A stretch of 64,000 bases of DNA from Enterococcus mundtii (GCF_002947535.1 NZ_PUAP01000034.1:1-64000); one strand, 5' to 3'; positions 19,106 through 29,248 are shown, numbered from the stretch's first letter. Program-made: numbers and translations. Notes: a model not told the origin generated them from the letters alone.

Positions 19106-20479
19106 TCAATTTGAATATGGGAGTTTCTTCGCGTATCCTTCTTTATTGACTTGTCTAGCACGTGCAATTGCCATTGCATGTTCAGGAACATCGCTAGTGA
19201 TCGTCGAACCAGCAGCGATACATGTGTTCTCTGCCACGTCTACTGGCGCCACAAGATTCGCATTTGAACCAATAAAACTATGGTCGCCAACTGTCGTATG
19301 ATGTTTTGCTTTCCCATCATAATTAACAAAAACGACACCACACCCAACATTGATCTCTTCACCTAATGTTGCATCGCCAACATACGTCAAGTGACCAACT
19401 TTTGTGTTTTTGCCTATTTTCGCATTTTTCACTTCTACAAAGTTACCGATATGGACGCCTTCTGCAATTTCAGCTTTTGGACGTAAATGGGCATAAGGTC
19501 CCACATCTGCTTTACTTTTGACCACGCTGTTTTCGATCACTGAGTTTTCGATGACTACTTGGTCACCGATCTTGCTATCAACAATACGTGAATGCGCACC
19601 AATAAAACAGTCCTCGCCAATCTCTGTTTCGCCTTGGATTTGAACACCCGCTTCGATCACTGTATCTGAACCAATCACAACATCTGCATCAATATACGTA
19701 GTTGCAGGATCAACAAAGCTAACCCCATTGACCATATGTTTTTTATTGATTCTTTGGCGCATCAACTCATTTGCTTTTGCTAGTGCTATACGATCATTGA
19801 CACCCATACATTCATCGAAATCTTCCGTTTGATACGCAGCAACTGGGTTTCCAGCATCTTTCAGGATCTCAACAATGTCTGTTAAATAATACTCGCCTTG
19901 TGCATTATCTGTTCCTACTTTATTCAATGCTTCAAATAACGCTTTGTTATCGAAACAATAAGTTCCTGTATTGATTTCTTGGACTAACGCTTCTTCTGGA
20001 GAAGCATCTTTTTGCTCAACGATTTTTTCAACGATTCCTACATGGTCACGAATGATTCTGCCATAACCTGTCGGATCTTCTGCTTGTGCAGTCAAAATCG
20101 TAGCACTTGCATTTTTCCCTTGATGGTATTCAAACAAGTTGTTCAACGTCTCAGTTGTCAATAAAGGGGTGTCACCACTGATGACTAACGTCGTGCCTTC
20201 CTTACCTGCTAAAAATGAGGCAGCTTGTAGTACTGCATGACCCGTCCCAAGTTGTTCAGCCTGTAGCGCATACTCGCTGCGCTCCCCTAACTGAGCTTTG
20301 ACTTTCTCTGCACCGTGACCAACGATTGTCACGATTTGATCAGGGTTTGTCTCACTAACACGGTTGATAATATGTTCGACCATCGGTTTCCCAGAAACAG
20401 GGTGTAGGACCTTGTATAGTTTTGATTTCATGCGAGTACCTTTACCCGCGGCTAATATGATTGCATAACGTGCATCCAA
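19106..20479 (-). CDS. glmU: Bifunctional GlcN-1-P acetyltransferase / GlcNAc-1-P uridyltransferase
   Basis: Makes UDP-GlcNAc for peptidoglycan and teichoic acids. The N-terminal pyrophosphorylase has [11 protein letters not shown]; the C-terminal half is a left-handed beta helix of hexapeptide repeats carrying the acetyltransferase site ([15 protein letters not shown]). Start: TTG at 20479, seven bases after AGGAG, giving [14 protein letters not shown] and 457 residues, the family length. The frame upstream to 20542 has no binding site and no homology to the family. Confidence 0.96.
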   Translation of the reverse strand: MDARYAIILAAGKGTRMKSKLYKVLHPVSGKPMVEHIINRVSETNPDQIVTIVGHGAEKVKAQLGERSEYALQAEQLGTGHAVLQAASFLAGKEGTTLVISGDTPLLTTETLNNLFEYHQGKNASATILTAQAEDPTGYGRIIRDHVGIVEKIVEQKDASPEEALVQEINTGTYCFDNKALFEALNKVGTDNAQGEYYLTDIVEILKDAGNPVAAYQTEDFDECMGVNDRIALAKANELMRQRINKKHMVNGVSFVDPATTYIDADVVIGSDTVIEAGVQIQGETEIGEDCFIGAHSRIVDSKIGDQVVIENSVIENSVVKSKADVGPYAHLRPKAEIAEGVHIGNFVEVKNAKIGKNTKVGHLTYVGDATLGEEINVGCGVVFVNYDGKAKHHTTVGDHSFIGSNANLVAPVDVAENTCIAAGSTITSDVPEHAMAIARARQVNKEGYAKKLPYSN

Positions 20480-20572
20480 ATGTGTCACTCCTAAATTACG
20501 ATTTATTATTTTTAGTTTAGCCCAGTCGCTCTTTTTTTTCAACTAAACGTTCATTTTAGCAATTAGACCACA

Positions 20573-20610
20573 CAAAAAAGAAGAGACATCATCCATCGCC
20601 TCTTCTTTTT
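20573..20610 (-). terminator. Rho-independent terminator after purR
   Basis: AAAGAAGAG and CTCTTCTTT pair around a loop of about 14 bases, followed by six Ts on the minus strand and five on the plus strand. It lies in the 155-base gap between purR and glmU. Confidence 0.8.
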
Positions 20611-20634
20611 CCAAAGCACAGCTATTTTCATTGC

Positions 20635-21453
20635 TTATTCGTCGAAATAATTACCTGGTACTACAGTGATATTTTTCGTTTTTGTATCCACATCTTTGAC
20701 GTAAAGTAGTGATGTGTAGTCATTGATTGCGCGATGTCCGTTGAATTTTGATTCCGCAAACACAGTGATACCAACAAGCTCAGATTCAAATTCCTCGATC
20801 AAGCTCTTCATTCCGTTCACTGTTCCGCCGCCTTTCATAAAATCATCGACGACAAGCACGCGAGAACCACGTTTCAAACTTCTTTTTGATAGTTCCATTT
20901 TTTCGATCCGTTCAGACGAACCTGAAACATAGTTCACACTGACTGTAGAACCTTCTGTGATCTTAGAGTCACGACGTACGATGACGAACGGTGCGTTCAA
21001 GTAATAGGAAACGGCTTGAGCGATTGGCACTCCTTTTGTGGCTACAGTCATCACGGCGTCGATTTTTTCTCCTAAATATTTTGAGGCAATGATTTTCCCT
21101 ACTTGACGTAATAGCTCAGGTTCTCCTAATAGATCAGATAAGTAAACATAGCCTCCAGGGAGTAAACGGTCTTGTTCAGACAAGCGCTCAGCTAGCGATT
21201 CAACATATTTCTTTGCTTCCTCATAGGAAATCTCCGGAATGAATAGCACACCTCCGGCTGCACCAGGGATCGTTTCAAGTGTTCCATAACCTCTTTCCTT
21301 GAATGTTTTTTTGATGATCCCCAAATCTTCACTGATTGAAGATTTAGCAGATTCATAACGTTCGGCAAAGCTTGTTAATGAAATCAATTCATGCGGATGA
21401 TCTAATAAATACTGTGTCATATCGACAAGACGCTCACTGCGACGTACTTTCAA
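20635..21453 (-). CDS. purR: Purine operon regulator PurR
   Basis: PRPP-sensing regulator of purine genes; a repressor in Bacillus and an activator in Lactococcus. N-terminal winged helix (about 1-75, with YESAKSSISEDL) and a C-terminal phosphoribosyltransferase-like domain with the PRPP loop VDDFMKGGGT. Start: TTG at 21453, eight bases after AAGGAG, giving MKVRRSERLVDM and 272 residues. An ATG at 21495 overlaps the TATAAT box, so it would not be in the message. Confidence 0.95.
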   Translation of the reverse strand: MKVRRSERLVDMTQYLLDHPHELISLTSFAERYESAKSSISEDLGIIKKTFKERGYGTLETIPGAAGGVLFIPEISYEEAKKYVESLAERLSEQDRLLPGGYVYLSDLLGEPELLRQVGKIIASKYLGEKIDAVMTVATKGVPIAQAVSYYLNAPFVIVRRDSKITEGSTVSVNYVSGSSERIEKMELSKRSLKRGSRVLVVDDFMKGGGTVNGMKSLIEEFESELVGITVFAESKFNGHRAINDYTSLLYVKDVDTKTKNITVVPGNYFDE

Positions 21454-21493
21454 AAATTCCAGCTCCTTTTTCCAACAAATTTTATCGTGTTTC

Positions 21494-21558
21494 ATTATAT
21501 AAGTTTTTTCGGGAAAATTCGAGCATTTTATCCAAAATTAAGAAAATAGTTCGGTATT
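21494..21558 (-). promoter_or_regulatory. purR promoter with a PurBox
   Basis: Minus-strand TATAAT at 21494-21499 has only a poor -35 (TCGAAT, 17 bases upstream). At 21546-21558 the sequence AATACCGAACTAT fits the PurBox consensus AWWWCCGAACWWT in every position. A weak -35 plus a single upstream PurBox resembles PurR-activated promoters of Lactococcus more than the paired boxes of B. subtilis. Autoregulation is inferred. Confidence 0.75.
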
Positions 21559-21561
21559 TAT

Positions 21562-21616
21562 AAAAAAACAGGTAGTTATTCAAGACATTTGTTTGTCTCA
21601 AATAACTACCTATTTT
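21562..21616 (-). terminator. Rho-independent terminator after adcB
   Basis: GGTAGTTATT and AATAACTACC pair perfectly, with an inner GACA/TGTC stem, followed by seven Ts on the minus strand. It separates the zinc transporter from the purR regulatory region. Confidence 0.9.
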
Positions 21617-21627
21617 GAAATAATGAT

Positions 21628-22449
21628 CTATTTTTTCCTTCTAATTCCTAGTAAAATACGTTTGCTCAAGTTAACTAATAAGAATAAAAAGATAAATACT
21701 AACGTGATAGTTGCCCCTGGAGGTGTATCCAAGTAAAACGAGCTAGTCAAGCCTGAAAGCATACCAATAAAACCAACGATGATGCTAATCAGTATGACAA
21801 TATTGAAGCTTTTCCCTAAACGCATCCCGATTGCTGCTGGTAAAACCATGATTGCAGAAATCAGCAACGCGCCTGCTATCGGGATCATAACAGCGATCGC
21901 CACCCCTGTAATGATATTGAACATCATTGACATCCAACGAACCGGCAGACCATCGACATGAGCGGTATCTTCATCAAAAGTCAACACGTACATCGGACGT
22001 TTGAATAAGAAAAACAAGAGACCGATCACTGCAAATAAAATACCTAGGAATAAAACTTGCGGCCAGGTGATCGTCACAATCGATCCAAACAAATAAGATT
22101 GGATGCTCGTGGCAGAATTACCCCCACTCAAATTCATCAAAACTAATGCAAGCGCAAGTCCTCCTGCCATTAAGATCGCAATGGAAATCTCTGAATACGT
22201 ACGATACATCGAACGCAGGTATTCTAAAATGATTGCAGCGATAACGACTACCACCATTGTAGTCATCGTTGGATTGAGATTGAGGAAAAATCCTAATGCT
22301 ACTCCTGCTAGAGAGACATGAGACAATGTATCTGCCATCAACGATTGCCGACGGATCACTAAGAATACCCCTAACATTGGTGCGATTCCTGCAATAAAGA
22401 TCGCAGCAAGAAATGCCCGTCTCATGAATTCATATGAAAGCAACGCCAT
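21628..22449 (-). CDS. adcB: Zinc ABC transporter permease
   Basis: A 273-residue membrane protein of the ABC-3 permease family with about eight helices and the conserved [18 protein letters not shown] stretch that contacts the ATPase. It is the last gene of adcA-adcC-adcB and overlaps adcC by 28 bases. Zinc rather than manganese is inferred from the histidine-rich binding protein in the same operon. Confidence 0.9.
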   Translation of the reverse strand: MALLSYEFMRRAFLAAIFIAGIAPMLGVFLVIRRQSLMADTLSHVSLAGVALGFFLNLNPTMTTMVVVVIAAIILEYLRSMYRTYSEISIAILMAGGLALALVLMNLSGGNSATSIQSYLFGSIVTITWPQVLFLGILFAVIGLLFFLFKRPMYVLTFDEDTAHVDGLPVRWMSMMFNIITGVAIAVMIPIAGALLISAIMVLPAAIGMRLGKSFNIVILISIIVGFIGMLSGLTSSFYLDTPPGATITLVFIFLFLLVNLSKRILLGIRRKK

Positions 22450-23102
22450 TGAGAATCCTCCTTTCTCACTAAACGGATTTGTCGATCCGCATATTGCTTG
22501 ATGTCTTCGTGATCATGAGTGATCATCAACACAGCTTTGCCGTGATCATGTGCGCTATGGCGCAATAAACGATAAAATTCATTTCGTGATTCTTCATCCA
22601 TCCCAGTTGTCGGTTCATCAAGTACAAACAAATCTGGATCAGTCGCAAAAATACGCGCTAAACTGATTCGTTGTTTCTGACCACCGGATAGCTCACCGAT
22701 CCGACGATGACGCATGTCCCACATACCCACAGATTCTAAGGCACGCTTGACATGTTCATGGTCTTTTTCGCTTAAACGTTTGAACCAACGGCCTCTGGGA
22801 TATCTACCAGAACGTACTAATTCTAACACTGTACTAGGAAAGCCCGCATTAAAGGAAGAAACTTGTTGCGGAATGTACCCGATACTTAATTTGTCTCCGT
22901 CCTGATTTTTTCCTGCAATTTTGATGGTTCCTTTAGAGGGTTTCAGTAGACCTAAAGAAGCTTTGATCAATGTGGACTTCGCCGCCCCGTTTTCACCAGT
23001 CAAAATCACAAATTCACCGGCATCTACATGATAAGAAACACCTTCTAAAACAGGTTCTTCATCATAATAGAAAGTGAGATCAGCTATTTCGATATAACGC
23101 AC
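22422..23102 (-). CDS. adcC: Zinc ABC transporter ATP-binding protein
   Basis: A 226-residue ABC ATPase. Walker A reads GENGAAKST, with Ala where most ABC proteins have the Gly before Lys; from memory this is a common variant in Gram-positive AdcC proteins rather than damage. The signature ELSGGQKQR, Walker B LFVLDEP and the switch His (MITHDHED) are intact. GTG start after GGGAG. Encoded between adcA and adcB. Confidence 0.92.
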   Translation of the reverse strand: MRYIEIADLTFYYDEEPVLEGVSYHVDAGEFVILTGENGAAKSTLIKASLGLLKPSKGTIKIAGKNQDGDKLSIGYIPQQVSSFNAGFPSTVLELVRSGRYPRGRWFKRLSEKDHEHVKRALESVGMWDMRHRRIGELSGGQKQRISLARIFATDPDLFVLDEPTTGMDEESRNEFYRLLRHSAHDHGKAVLMITHDHEDIKQYADRQIRLVRKEDSQWRCFHMNS

Positions 23103-23121
23103 ATAGAGGACTCCCTTCGTT

Positions 23122-24060
23122 TTACTTTATGCTCTCTTTTAATGCCTCTAGGTTTTTCTCCATGGTAGAAATGTAAGTTTCACCCGCTTCGATTTGTTCA
23201 TTCGTCAAACTCTCAAGGGGGTTGAGTACTTCCAGTTTTACGCCTGTTTCTTTTGATAATGTTTCAGCTACTTTAGATGACGCATTTTCTTCAAAATAGA
23301 TGACTTCGATTTTATTTTGATCGACAAAATCCTTCAATTCAGCCAATCGACTAGGCGTAGGCTCTTGATCCGGTGAAACTCCTGAGATGGCTACTTGTTT
23401 TAGGTCATAGCGATTTGCTAAATAAGCAAAGGCAGCATGTTGCGTCACAAACGTTCGATTCGTTGCACCTTTTAATGCCTCTGTATAGGTCTGATCCAAT
23501 GCTTCTAATTTTTTGATATAAGCTGCGGCATTTTGGTCAAATGTGTCTTTCATATCTGGATATTTTTTGCCAAGCTCTGTAGCAATCGTCTGTACTTCTT
23601 GAATCGCTAATGTTGGATCTAACCAAACATGAGGATCATAGGCATGGTCATGCTGATGTCCTTCTGATTCTTCGTGCTCTTCTTCATGTTCTTCTTGTGA
23701 CTCTAGACGCTCAATTCCCTTAGCGGCTTCGATCATCAACGTTCGATCGGTATCGACCGTGTCTTTCAATGAGTCAACAAAAAATTCCATATCTGAACTG
23801 TTATAAACAAAAACATCTGCATCCGCAATGGTTGCACTTTGTTTGGCACTTGGCTCAAAATCATGGGGTTCCGTTCCTGCGGGGATCAATAATTCGACCT
23901 TCCCAGTATCACCAACGACTTCTTTCGTAAATTCATACATCGGGTAAAACGTTGCGACAACGTTCAACTCATCTTGTGCCGATTCTTGGGTTGTCTGTCC
24001 ACACGCTGTAAATAGGAAAGCTCCTATTGCTAAAGATGCGACCAATAAATATTTCTTCAT
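23122..24060 (-). CDS. adcA: Zinc-binding lipoprotein AdcA/ZnuA type
   Basis: Cluster A-I solute-binding protein that delivers zinc to AdcBC. Signal peptide with lipobox FTAC (Cys at about 20), metal ligands in EPHDFEPS, a His/Glu-rich loop ([18 protein letters not shown], about 123-142) typical of zinc binders, [10 protein letters not shown] and IYFEENASS. It lacks the ZinT-like C-terminal domain of long AdcA proteins. ATG at 24060 is chosen because AAAGGAG precedes it. A Zur-type palindrome lies 19 bases upstream. Confidence 0.93.
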   Translation of the reverse strand: MKKYLLVASLAIGAFLFTACGQTTQESAQDELNVVATFYPMYEFTKEVVGDTGKVELLIPAGTEPHDFEPSAKQSATIADADVFVYNSSDMEFFVDSLKDTVDTDRTLMIEAAKGIERLESQEEHEEEHEESEGHQHDHAYDPHVWLDPTLAIQEVQTIATELGKKYPDMKDTFDQNAAAYIKKLEALDQTYTEALKGATNRTFVTQHAAFAYLANRYDLKQVAISGVSPDQEPTPSRLAELKDFVDQNKIEVIYFEENASSKVAETLSKETGVKLEVLNPLESLTNEQIEAGETYISTMEKNLEALKESIK

Positions 24061-24078
24061 ATATGCTCCTTTCAAAAC

Positions 24079-24098
24079 AAATCGTAATATTACGATTT
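24079..24098. promoter_or_regulatory. Zur-box-like operator before adcA
   Basis: A perfect 20-bp palindrome, AAATCGTAAT-ATTACGATTT. It matches both halves of the B. subtilis Zur box (AAATCGTAAT-N-ATTACGATTT) but lacks the central unpaired base. It does not resemble the streptococcal AdcR box. Its position between promoter region and ribosome binding site suits zinc-dependent repression. Confidence 0.8.
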
Positions 24099-24308
24099 AT
24101 CAACGAGGATTAATGTACCAAATTAAAAAAAAACAGTCAATAGTTTAAACTGATTTTCTGATTTAAAAGCAAACTTGTTCTGTAAATCGGAAAACAAATG
24201 AATCGCCTATCATATCAGCAACGAACGTAACCGTTTTCTTTCGATTTCGGTCAAAAAGTGACTTTTCAAAGCATCTACTTTTCGGTAACAATGAATCATT
24301 ATCTTGTG

Positions 24309-24475
24309 ACCAACGACTGAAAAAGTGGGGGCAGAAGTAACAATAAGGCGCCAACCACAAAATTTGAAGAACAATTTTCGTGGATGACGCCTTATTTCTC
24401 GAGGCTAAACACTTCTGTTTCGACCTCTTTTACCGTTTATTTCTCGGAACTGACTACTTCCGTCACAACCTCTTG
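24309..24475. repeat. Dispersed palindromic element, copy C
   Basis: Central hairpin 24344-24394 pairs TAAGGCGCC with GACGCCTTA (one mismatch) and includes CCACAAAATTT/AATTTTCGTGG. The flank CTCGAG-CTAAACACTTCTGT is the same as in copy A. A second TTTATTTCTCGG-type segment with ACTACTTCCGTCACAACCTC follows, so the copy looks extended or doubled. The remaining 24099-24308 between it and adcA is AT-rich and shows no gene. Confidence 0.8.
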
Positions 24476-24489
24476 TCTCTTTCATGCGT

Positions 24490-25338
24490 CTATAGCGTTC
24501 TGACAAGATAAACTTCCTCACAAAAACCTTTCAATCCGTTGTAGACTCTTTGGGCTCTGGAATAATGTTGACAAAGGGCAAAAACAGTTGGACCACTGCC
24601 ACTCATCAGGGCAGCGTCTGCACCATATTTGATCATCCGCTCTTTGATTTGATAAATGACCGGATGACGTTTCCCTGTCACATCTTCAAGACTGTTTCCC
24701 ATTTTCGTCAACATTTTTTGATAATCTTGCTGACGAAGCGCATCAGCCAACCCAGGAATATCTTGGTGTTGGATTTTTTGCGTATCGATTTCTCGAAAAA
24801 CAGTTCGTGTCGAAACACTCATTTTAGGTTTTACTAAGATGATCCAGCAAGAGGGCATCGCTGGTAATAATTGGACGATTTCTCCTTTTCCACCTACGTA
24901 AGCTGTTTGTCCGTAAACACAGTAAGGTACATCTGTCCCCACTTCCAGACCAATCTCTGCTAGTTCTTCTAAACTACAACCTAACTCCCACAACCGGTTG
25001 ATTCCTCTTAATGCTGCAGCACAATCTGTACTTCCACCACCAAGTCCAGCAGCGACAGGGATATTTTTCTTCACAACGATTTTTACGCCTTTTTTTATTT
25101 GATATTTCTTTTTCAGCAACAAAGCTGCTTGATACACATTGTTACGCTGATCTACCGGTAAAAATGCTTTATTCGTCTCAACAATGATCCGATCTTCCGA
25201 TAGCTCTTCAAAGAACAAGTGATCAGCTAAATCTACACTTGACATCACCATTTCCAACTCATGATACCCGTCTGGTCTTTTATATAACACATCCAACCCT
25301 AAGTTTATCTTCGCTGGTGCTTTTTCAATCAATTCCAT
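24490..25338 (-). CDS. ispE: 4-diphosphocytidyl-2-C-methyl-D-erythritol kinase
   Basis: GHMP kinase family. From ATG at 25338: APAKINLGL with K10, the ATP loop PVAAGLGGGS (94-103), D136 in GTDVPYC and the C-terminal MSGSGPTVFAL motif, 282 residues. In MEP-pathway bacteria it makes an isoprenoid intermediate. Enterococci generally use mevalonate, yet keep an ispE homologue in this location upstream of purR, so its real substrate here is uncertain. The longer frame from 25350 lacks a ribosome binding site. Confidence 0.88.
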   Translation of the reverse strand: MELIEKAPAKINLGLDVLYKRPDGYHELEMVMSSVDLADHLFFEELSEDRIIVETNKAFLPVDQRNNVYQAALLLKKKYQIKKGVKIVVKKNIPVAAGLGGGSTDCAAALRGINRLWELGCSLEELAEIGLEVGTDVPYCVYGQTAYVGGKGEIVQLLPAMPSCWIILVKPKMSVSTRTVFREIDTQKIQHQDIPGLADALRQQDYQKMLTKMGNSLEDVTGKRHPVIYQIKERMIKYGADAALMSGSGPTVFALCQHYSRAQRVYNGLKGFCEEVYLVRTL

Positions 25339-25450
25339 CCTCTCACCCATTCGAAAAGTCTAAGTCGAAAGTATTCTATCATAGGGGAAAATAAAAGTAT
25401 AGCTTCCACCAACATGCGTAAACACTTTCATCGCAGCTTTACAATCATTT

Positions 25451-28027
25451 TTACAATTCTGTCAGAACTTCTTCCGCTAGGCTTGTTCCTTTTTCTTTCC
25501 CTTTACCAATCAATAAGAAGAGTTGCCATGTGGCTAATGTAAAACTACTCCCTTTCATATACGCAAAATAACGCCCTTCCCAATGCGTGACATACCGTTG
25601 TTTTTCTTCGTAAGCTAATTGGAACGAGTAAAAGAAATTTCCGTAATTAAAGATGATTCGCATCACTTTTTCTTGCAAGAACGAAAAATCCGTTTCTCCG
25701 ACATTTGCAAGTGGAGCTAGTCCGAGATTCGCTTCTGTGTACCCTTTTTTACGATAGACATCCAATAGATTGGCAAGTAAGTAATCGCCTAGACTATTCG
25801 GCTGGTTCGGTAGATAGCGTAACAAATCATACCCCGCTTGACGGTCATTGATTGGTTGAGATGTGATAAATCCAACGATTTGTTGTTCTTTACGAACAAT
25901 GCCAATACCGCTCATCAAAAGATACTCTTTATCAAAATAGCCGACAGAGAAATGCTTTTCACGAGAACCATCCAACCATCTTTGCGAAACTTCCTGAATC
26001 GGTTCGAGCAATTCTTCAGGTAAATGGTCATACCAGGTAAAATGGTACCCATCGTTCGTCAAACGTTGCAATTCGATCTGCTTTGTTCGCCATTGTAGCG
26101 CGTCCGAAGAAAGATCAGTGATCGCTGCCTCTCCAACTTTCGCAAAGTGAAACCCTGCTTCGTGAAGCATGACGACATAACTTTCGGACACTTTATAAAA
26201 AGCCAATTCATAGCCAAAACAATCCGCTTTTTTCAAAAACTCATGCGTAGCTGTCCGTATTTTCGCTGGATCACCAATCGGATCACCAAGGACAAAACAT
26301 TTATTTCCTTTGATTTGGTAACCAAATACTACTTGATCTTGACCATTTTCCTGATAATAAAAATAAGTATATCCAGGCAAGCGTAAATAATGACTAGCTG
26401 CGGTGCCACCATAGGCCGTCAAAAGGCGTTTTAAACGCGTTTGGTCCAAAGGCTCCCCAAATCCTGTTTCTGAAGCTAAATATTGATACAACGCAACTAA
26501 CGCAAGTAAAGAGATACCTAAGCCAATCAATCCAGAAAACCAAACATCCTCAGATGGAAAGAGAATAAAGCGATTCGCTGTCAAATCACCTACCCAAAAA
26601 CTACCGCGATGGTAGCCCGCGATTGCATAGACAATAAATAAAAAGCCAAACAAACACGCATCAAATATGATTGCTCCCCATGAATAGACAAACTTTTTAC
26701 GATAAAACTCTTTTCGGGATAACCAAACCGCTAACAAAATCAAAAGATATACAACGATCAGTTCCCATGATAATGTTCGCATCACGGTGTTGATGATTCC
26801 AAAAGTAAGTAAAGCAATTGTAGGAATAAACGCTTTTTTGACTTTCATCGCTAAAGCTCTAGCTAATCCTAACAACAAGAACCCAATCAGCAGATTCAAT
26901 GACTGATCTAAAAAATCAAACGAAAAGGGCAAGAGTATTTGAAACAAGCGACTGACGGTTGAAAGATTCGTGATCGTTGAAAGTAAGACCATCATGATCC
27001 CCGCAAAATAAACAGCGCACACTAACACCAAATGAGCAATTTTTTGAAAAAATAATCGGGGAATATTATCCAAAAACCGATTGATTTTGACTCCTGTGTG
27101 TGTCAAAAATAAAACAATCCCTGAAAGAAATGGCAGAACATAGTAGAACAACCGGTAATAAAGTAACCAAACAAGTGCAATATCTTGCCGCACGCCTAGT
27201 TGACTCATCCCTAAGATCATCAGCACATCAAATGTACCTACACCACCTGGCACCATCGTCAACATTCCGATCAACGTGGCAATGATAAACATAGGGTACA
27301 AAGACCATAAAGAAATATCTACGCCCATCAAGTGTCCAATCAACAAGAAAACTACTAAGGCACCGGTCCATTGTCCAAAGGAAGCTAGGAATAAGCCAAG
27401 CAAGCCTTTGGGATAAAATTCTGCAAATAGTGTTTTACGTTTCAAGTATGCAAACAAAAAGATAAGCGGTGCCAAAAAGCTACCACCAAATAACCAAATC
27501 CAATAACTGCGAAATACACTATCTGTTTGAAGAAAGAATACATTGATGAATGTCACTAATGACCAAATAGAAAGACCAGTCAATAGAAACAAAGCAACCT
27601 TAGATACTGTCGCCAACACCATCTTTCGATTGGTGTGCTTACCATAGAAACTTGCACGCAAGCTTGCTCCGACAATCCCACCGAATCCTGCCAAGTTATT
27701 GATCGTATTCGTGATCCATGCAGATAATAAAAAGTCTTTACGACTCATTTTGGGCTTGCCCTGTTTTTCCAATACTCGAATCGTTACCCAATCATAAAGT
27801 AACATTGGCATTACCCCAATCAAACCTGCTAATATCATCCATGCCAGTGTGGCATGGCTTTGCTGTTCCATCGTGTGCCAGACATCTTGCCAACTCATTC
27901 CATGGGCAATGTTTGCGACTTGATTTGCCACAAAAACAAGGATCGATCCAAAGAAAATCAATTTTAAAATCAACTGGTGTGCTTTCACCCACTGGATCAT
28001 GATCTGTAATTTATTTTTCACCGGCAC
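25451..28027 (-). CDS. mprF: Lysylphosphatidylglycerol synthase/flippase MprF
   Basis: Adds lysine (or another amino acid) from aminoacyl-tRNA to phosphatidylglycerol and flips the product outward, lowering binding of cationic peptides and daptomycin. 858 residues: about 14 helices in the first 520 residues (flippase part) and a soluble C-terminal GNAT-like synthase domain (about 540-845; VFGYQIKGNKCFVLGDPIGD, DGSREKHFSVGYF, NLGLAPLANVG). It starts with GTG at 28027; a second in-frame GTG two codons on has better spacing from GAGGAAGG. Enterococci may carry two mprF genes with different activity. Confidence 0.94.
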   Translation of the reverse strand: MPVKNKLQIMIQWVKAHQLILKLIFFGSILVFVANQVANIAHGMSWQDVWHTMEQQSHATLAWMILAGLIGVMPMLLYDWVTIRVLEKQGKPKMSRKDFLLSAWITNTINNLAGFGGIVGASLRASFYGKHTNRKMVLATVSKVALFLLTGLSIWSLVTFINVFFLQTDSVFRSYWIWLFGGSFLAPLIFLFAYLKRKTLFAEFYPKGLLGLFLASFGQWTGALVVFLLIGHLMGVDISLWSLYPMFIIATLIGMLTMVPGGVGTFDVLMILGMSQLGVRQDIALVWLLYYRLFYYVLPFLSGIVLFLTHTGVKINRFLDNIPRLFFQKIAHLVLVCAVYFAGIMMVLLSTITNLSTVSRLFQILLPFSFDFLDQSLNLLIGFLLLGLARALAMKVKKAFIPTIALLTFGIINTVMRTLSWELIVVYLLILLAVWLSRKEFYRKKFVYSWGAIIFDACLFGFLFIVYAIAGYHRGSFWVGDLTANRFILFPSEDVWFSGLIGLGISLLALVALYQYLASETGFGEPLDQTRLKRLLTAYGGTAASHYLRLPGYTYFYYQENGQDQVVFGYQIKGNKCFVLGDPIGDPAKIRTATHEFLKKADCFGYELAFYKVSESYVVMLHEAGFHFAKVGEAAITDLSSDALQWRTKQIELQRLTNDGYHFTWYDHLPEELLEPIQEVSQRWLDGSREKHFSVGYFDKEYLLMSGIGIVRKEQQIVGFITSQPINDRQAGYDLLRYLPNQPNSLGDYLLANLLDVYRKKGYTEANLGLAPLANVGETDFSFLQEKVMRIIFNYGNFFYSFQLAYEEKQRYVTHWEGRYFAYMKGSSFTLATWQLFLLIGKGKEKGTSLAEEVLTEL

Positions 28028-28106
28028 CCTTCCTCACCTGTAGACTTTCTAAACATATACATTCATGTTATCTTATTTACATTGATTTTTCCACTTTGGA
28101 CATTAG

Positions 28107-28397
28107 GTTGTGAAAGAAGCGTTCAGCACTAAGGCATAAGACAGAAAAATTGAAAATGGTTGTTTCATTTTTGATTTTTTTGGCTTATGTCCGAAGTGTT
28201 GCTCCTTGAACACCGTTTATCAAGGTCGTGAAAGAAGCGCTTTGACCTGAGCAGTAAGAAGAGAAATCGGAAAATAGTTCCTCATATTTTTTGATTTTTC
28301 AGCTTAGTGTTGAAGGTCAGCTTCTTGAACACCGTTTATCGAGGTTGTGAAAGAAGCGCTTTGACCTGAGCAGTAAGCTGGAAAATCGGTTCGTCTC
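28107..28397. repeat. Tandem 118-bp repeats between mprF and proC
   Basis: The segment GTTGTGAAAGAAGCG starts units at 28107, 28225 and 28344, so there are two full copies of about 118 bases and a third of about 55 bases. Each full unit contains an AT-rich inverted repeat and ends CTTGAACACCGTTTATC-AGG. The flank words (GAAGCG, ACCGTTTAT) resemble those of the palindromic elements at 17.1 and 24.35 kb. They fill the 426-base divergent region, so they carry or separate the promoters of mprF and proC. Confidence 0.8.
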
Positions 28398-28453
28398 TCG
28401 ACTTGCAGATTCTGAGAAAGAAAGCTATGCTAAAAACCAAAGGAGAGGATTAC

Positions 28454-29248
28454 ATGAAAATCGGATTTATCGGTACAGGAAATATGGCTCAAGCAATTAT
28501 TCATGGTATTTTGGCAAATAATCTTGTTGCTAAAGAAGATATTTTTGTTTCAAGCGGTCATTTCGAAAATGCGCAACGTTTTGCTGGTAAAGTCGGAGTC
28601 AATGCTTGTCAAACCAATCAAGAGATTGCTGAAAAAGCAGAAGTCATTGTTTTAGCAGTGAAACCAAAAATCATCGAACAGGTGTTACATGAATTACGCG
28701 ATCACCGTAAACAACAGTTGTTTATCTCAATTGCTTCAGGAAAATCGCTTGCAACACTAGAACAAGCACTTGATCCAGAAGCTGCTATCATTCGGGTGAT
28801 GCCCAATGTCAATGTAAGTGTTGGTGCGGGTGTTTCTGCAATCTGTAAAAACCAAGCAGCAACAAATGAACAGTTGACACAAGCGACAAAGATCTTTGAA
28901 GCAATCGGTAGTGTTTATCCTTTAGCAGAAGATGATTTTAGTACATTTATCGGTTTAGCTGGAAGCTCCCCTGCTTTTATTTATATGTTGATCGATGCAA
29001 TGGGGCGTGCGGGTGTTTTACATGGACTTCCTAAAAAAACAGCAACAGAGATTGCAGCCAAAGCGATTTTAGGTTCATGTCAAAAATTTCTAGCAAGTGA
29101 TGAAAATCCTTGGGAATTAGTTGACCAAGTATCATCTCCAGGTGGAACGACAGTTGCTGGTGTCGTTGCATTAGAAGAAGCTGGGTTTATCCCCGCGGTC
29201 ATTACAGGGATCACGAAAACAATCGAAAAAGACAAAGAAATGTTGTAA
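28454..29248 (+). CDS. proC: Pyrroline-5-carboxylate reductase
   Basis: Last step of proline synthesis. 264 residues from ATG at 28454, which follows AAAGGAGAGG. Rossmann NAD(P)-binding start MKIGFIGTGNMAQAI, the VKPKII motif, MPNVNVSVGAG, and the C-terminal dimer domain with SSPGGTTVAGV. It works with proBA at 59.2-61.3 kb. It is read on the plus strand, against most neighbours. Confidence 0.97.
   Translation: MKIGFIGTGNMAQAIIHGILANNLVAKEDIFVSSGHFENAQRFAGKVGVNACQTNQEIAEKAEVIVLAVKPKIIEQVLHELRDHRKQQLFISIASGKSLATLEQALDPEAAIIRVMPNVNVSVGAGVSAICKNQAATNEQLTQATKIFEAIGSVYPLAEDDFSTFIGLAGSSPAFIYMLIDAMGRAGVLHGLPKKTATEIAAKAILGSCQKFLASDENPWELVDQVSSPGGTTVAGVVALEEAGFIPAVITGITKTIEKDKEML

Noticed and set aside
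22990-23010. Defective Walker A in the zinc ATPase (GENGAAKST)
   Set aside because: The Ala variant is, as far as I recall, usual in Gram-positive AdcC proteins, and all other ABC motifs are intact.
24163-24360. 65-residue minus-strand frame beside ispE
   Set aside because: It runs through palindromic element C, has no ribosome binding site and no protein-like pattern.
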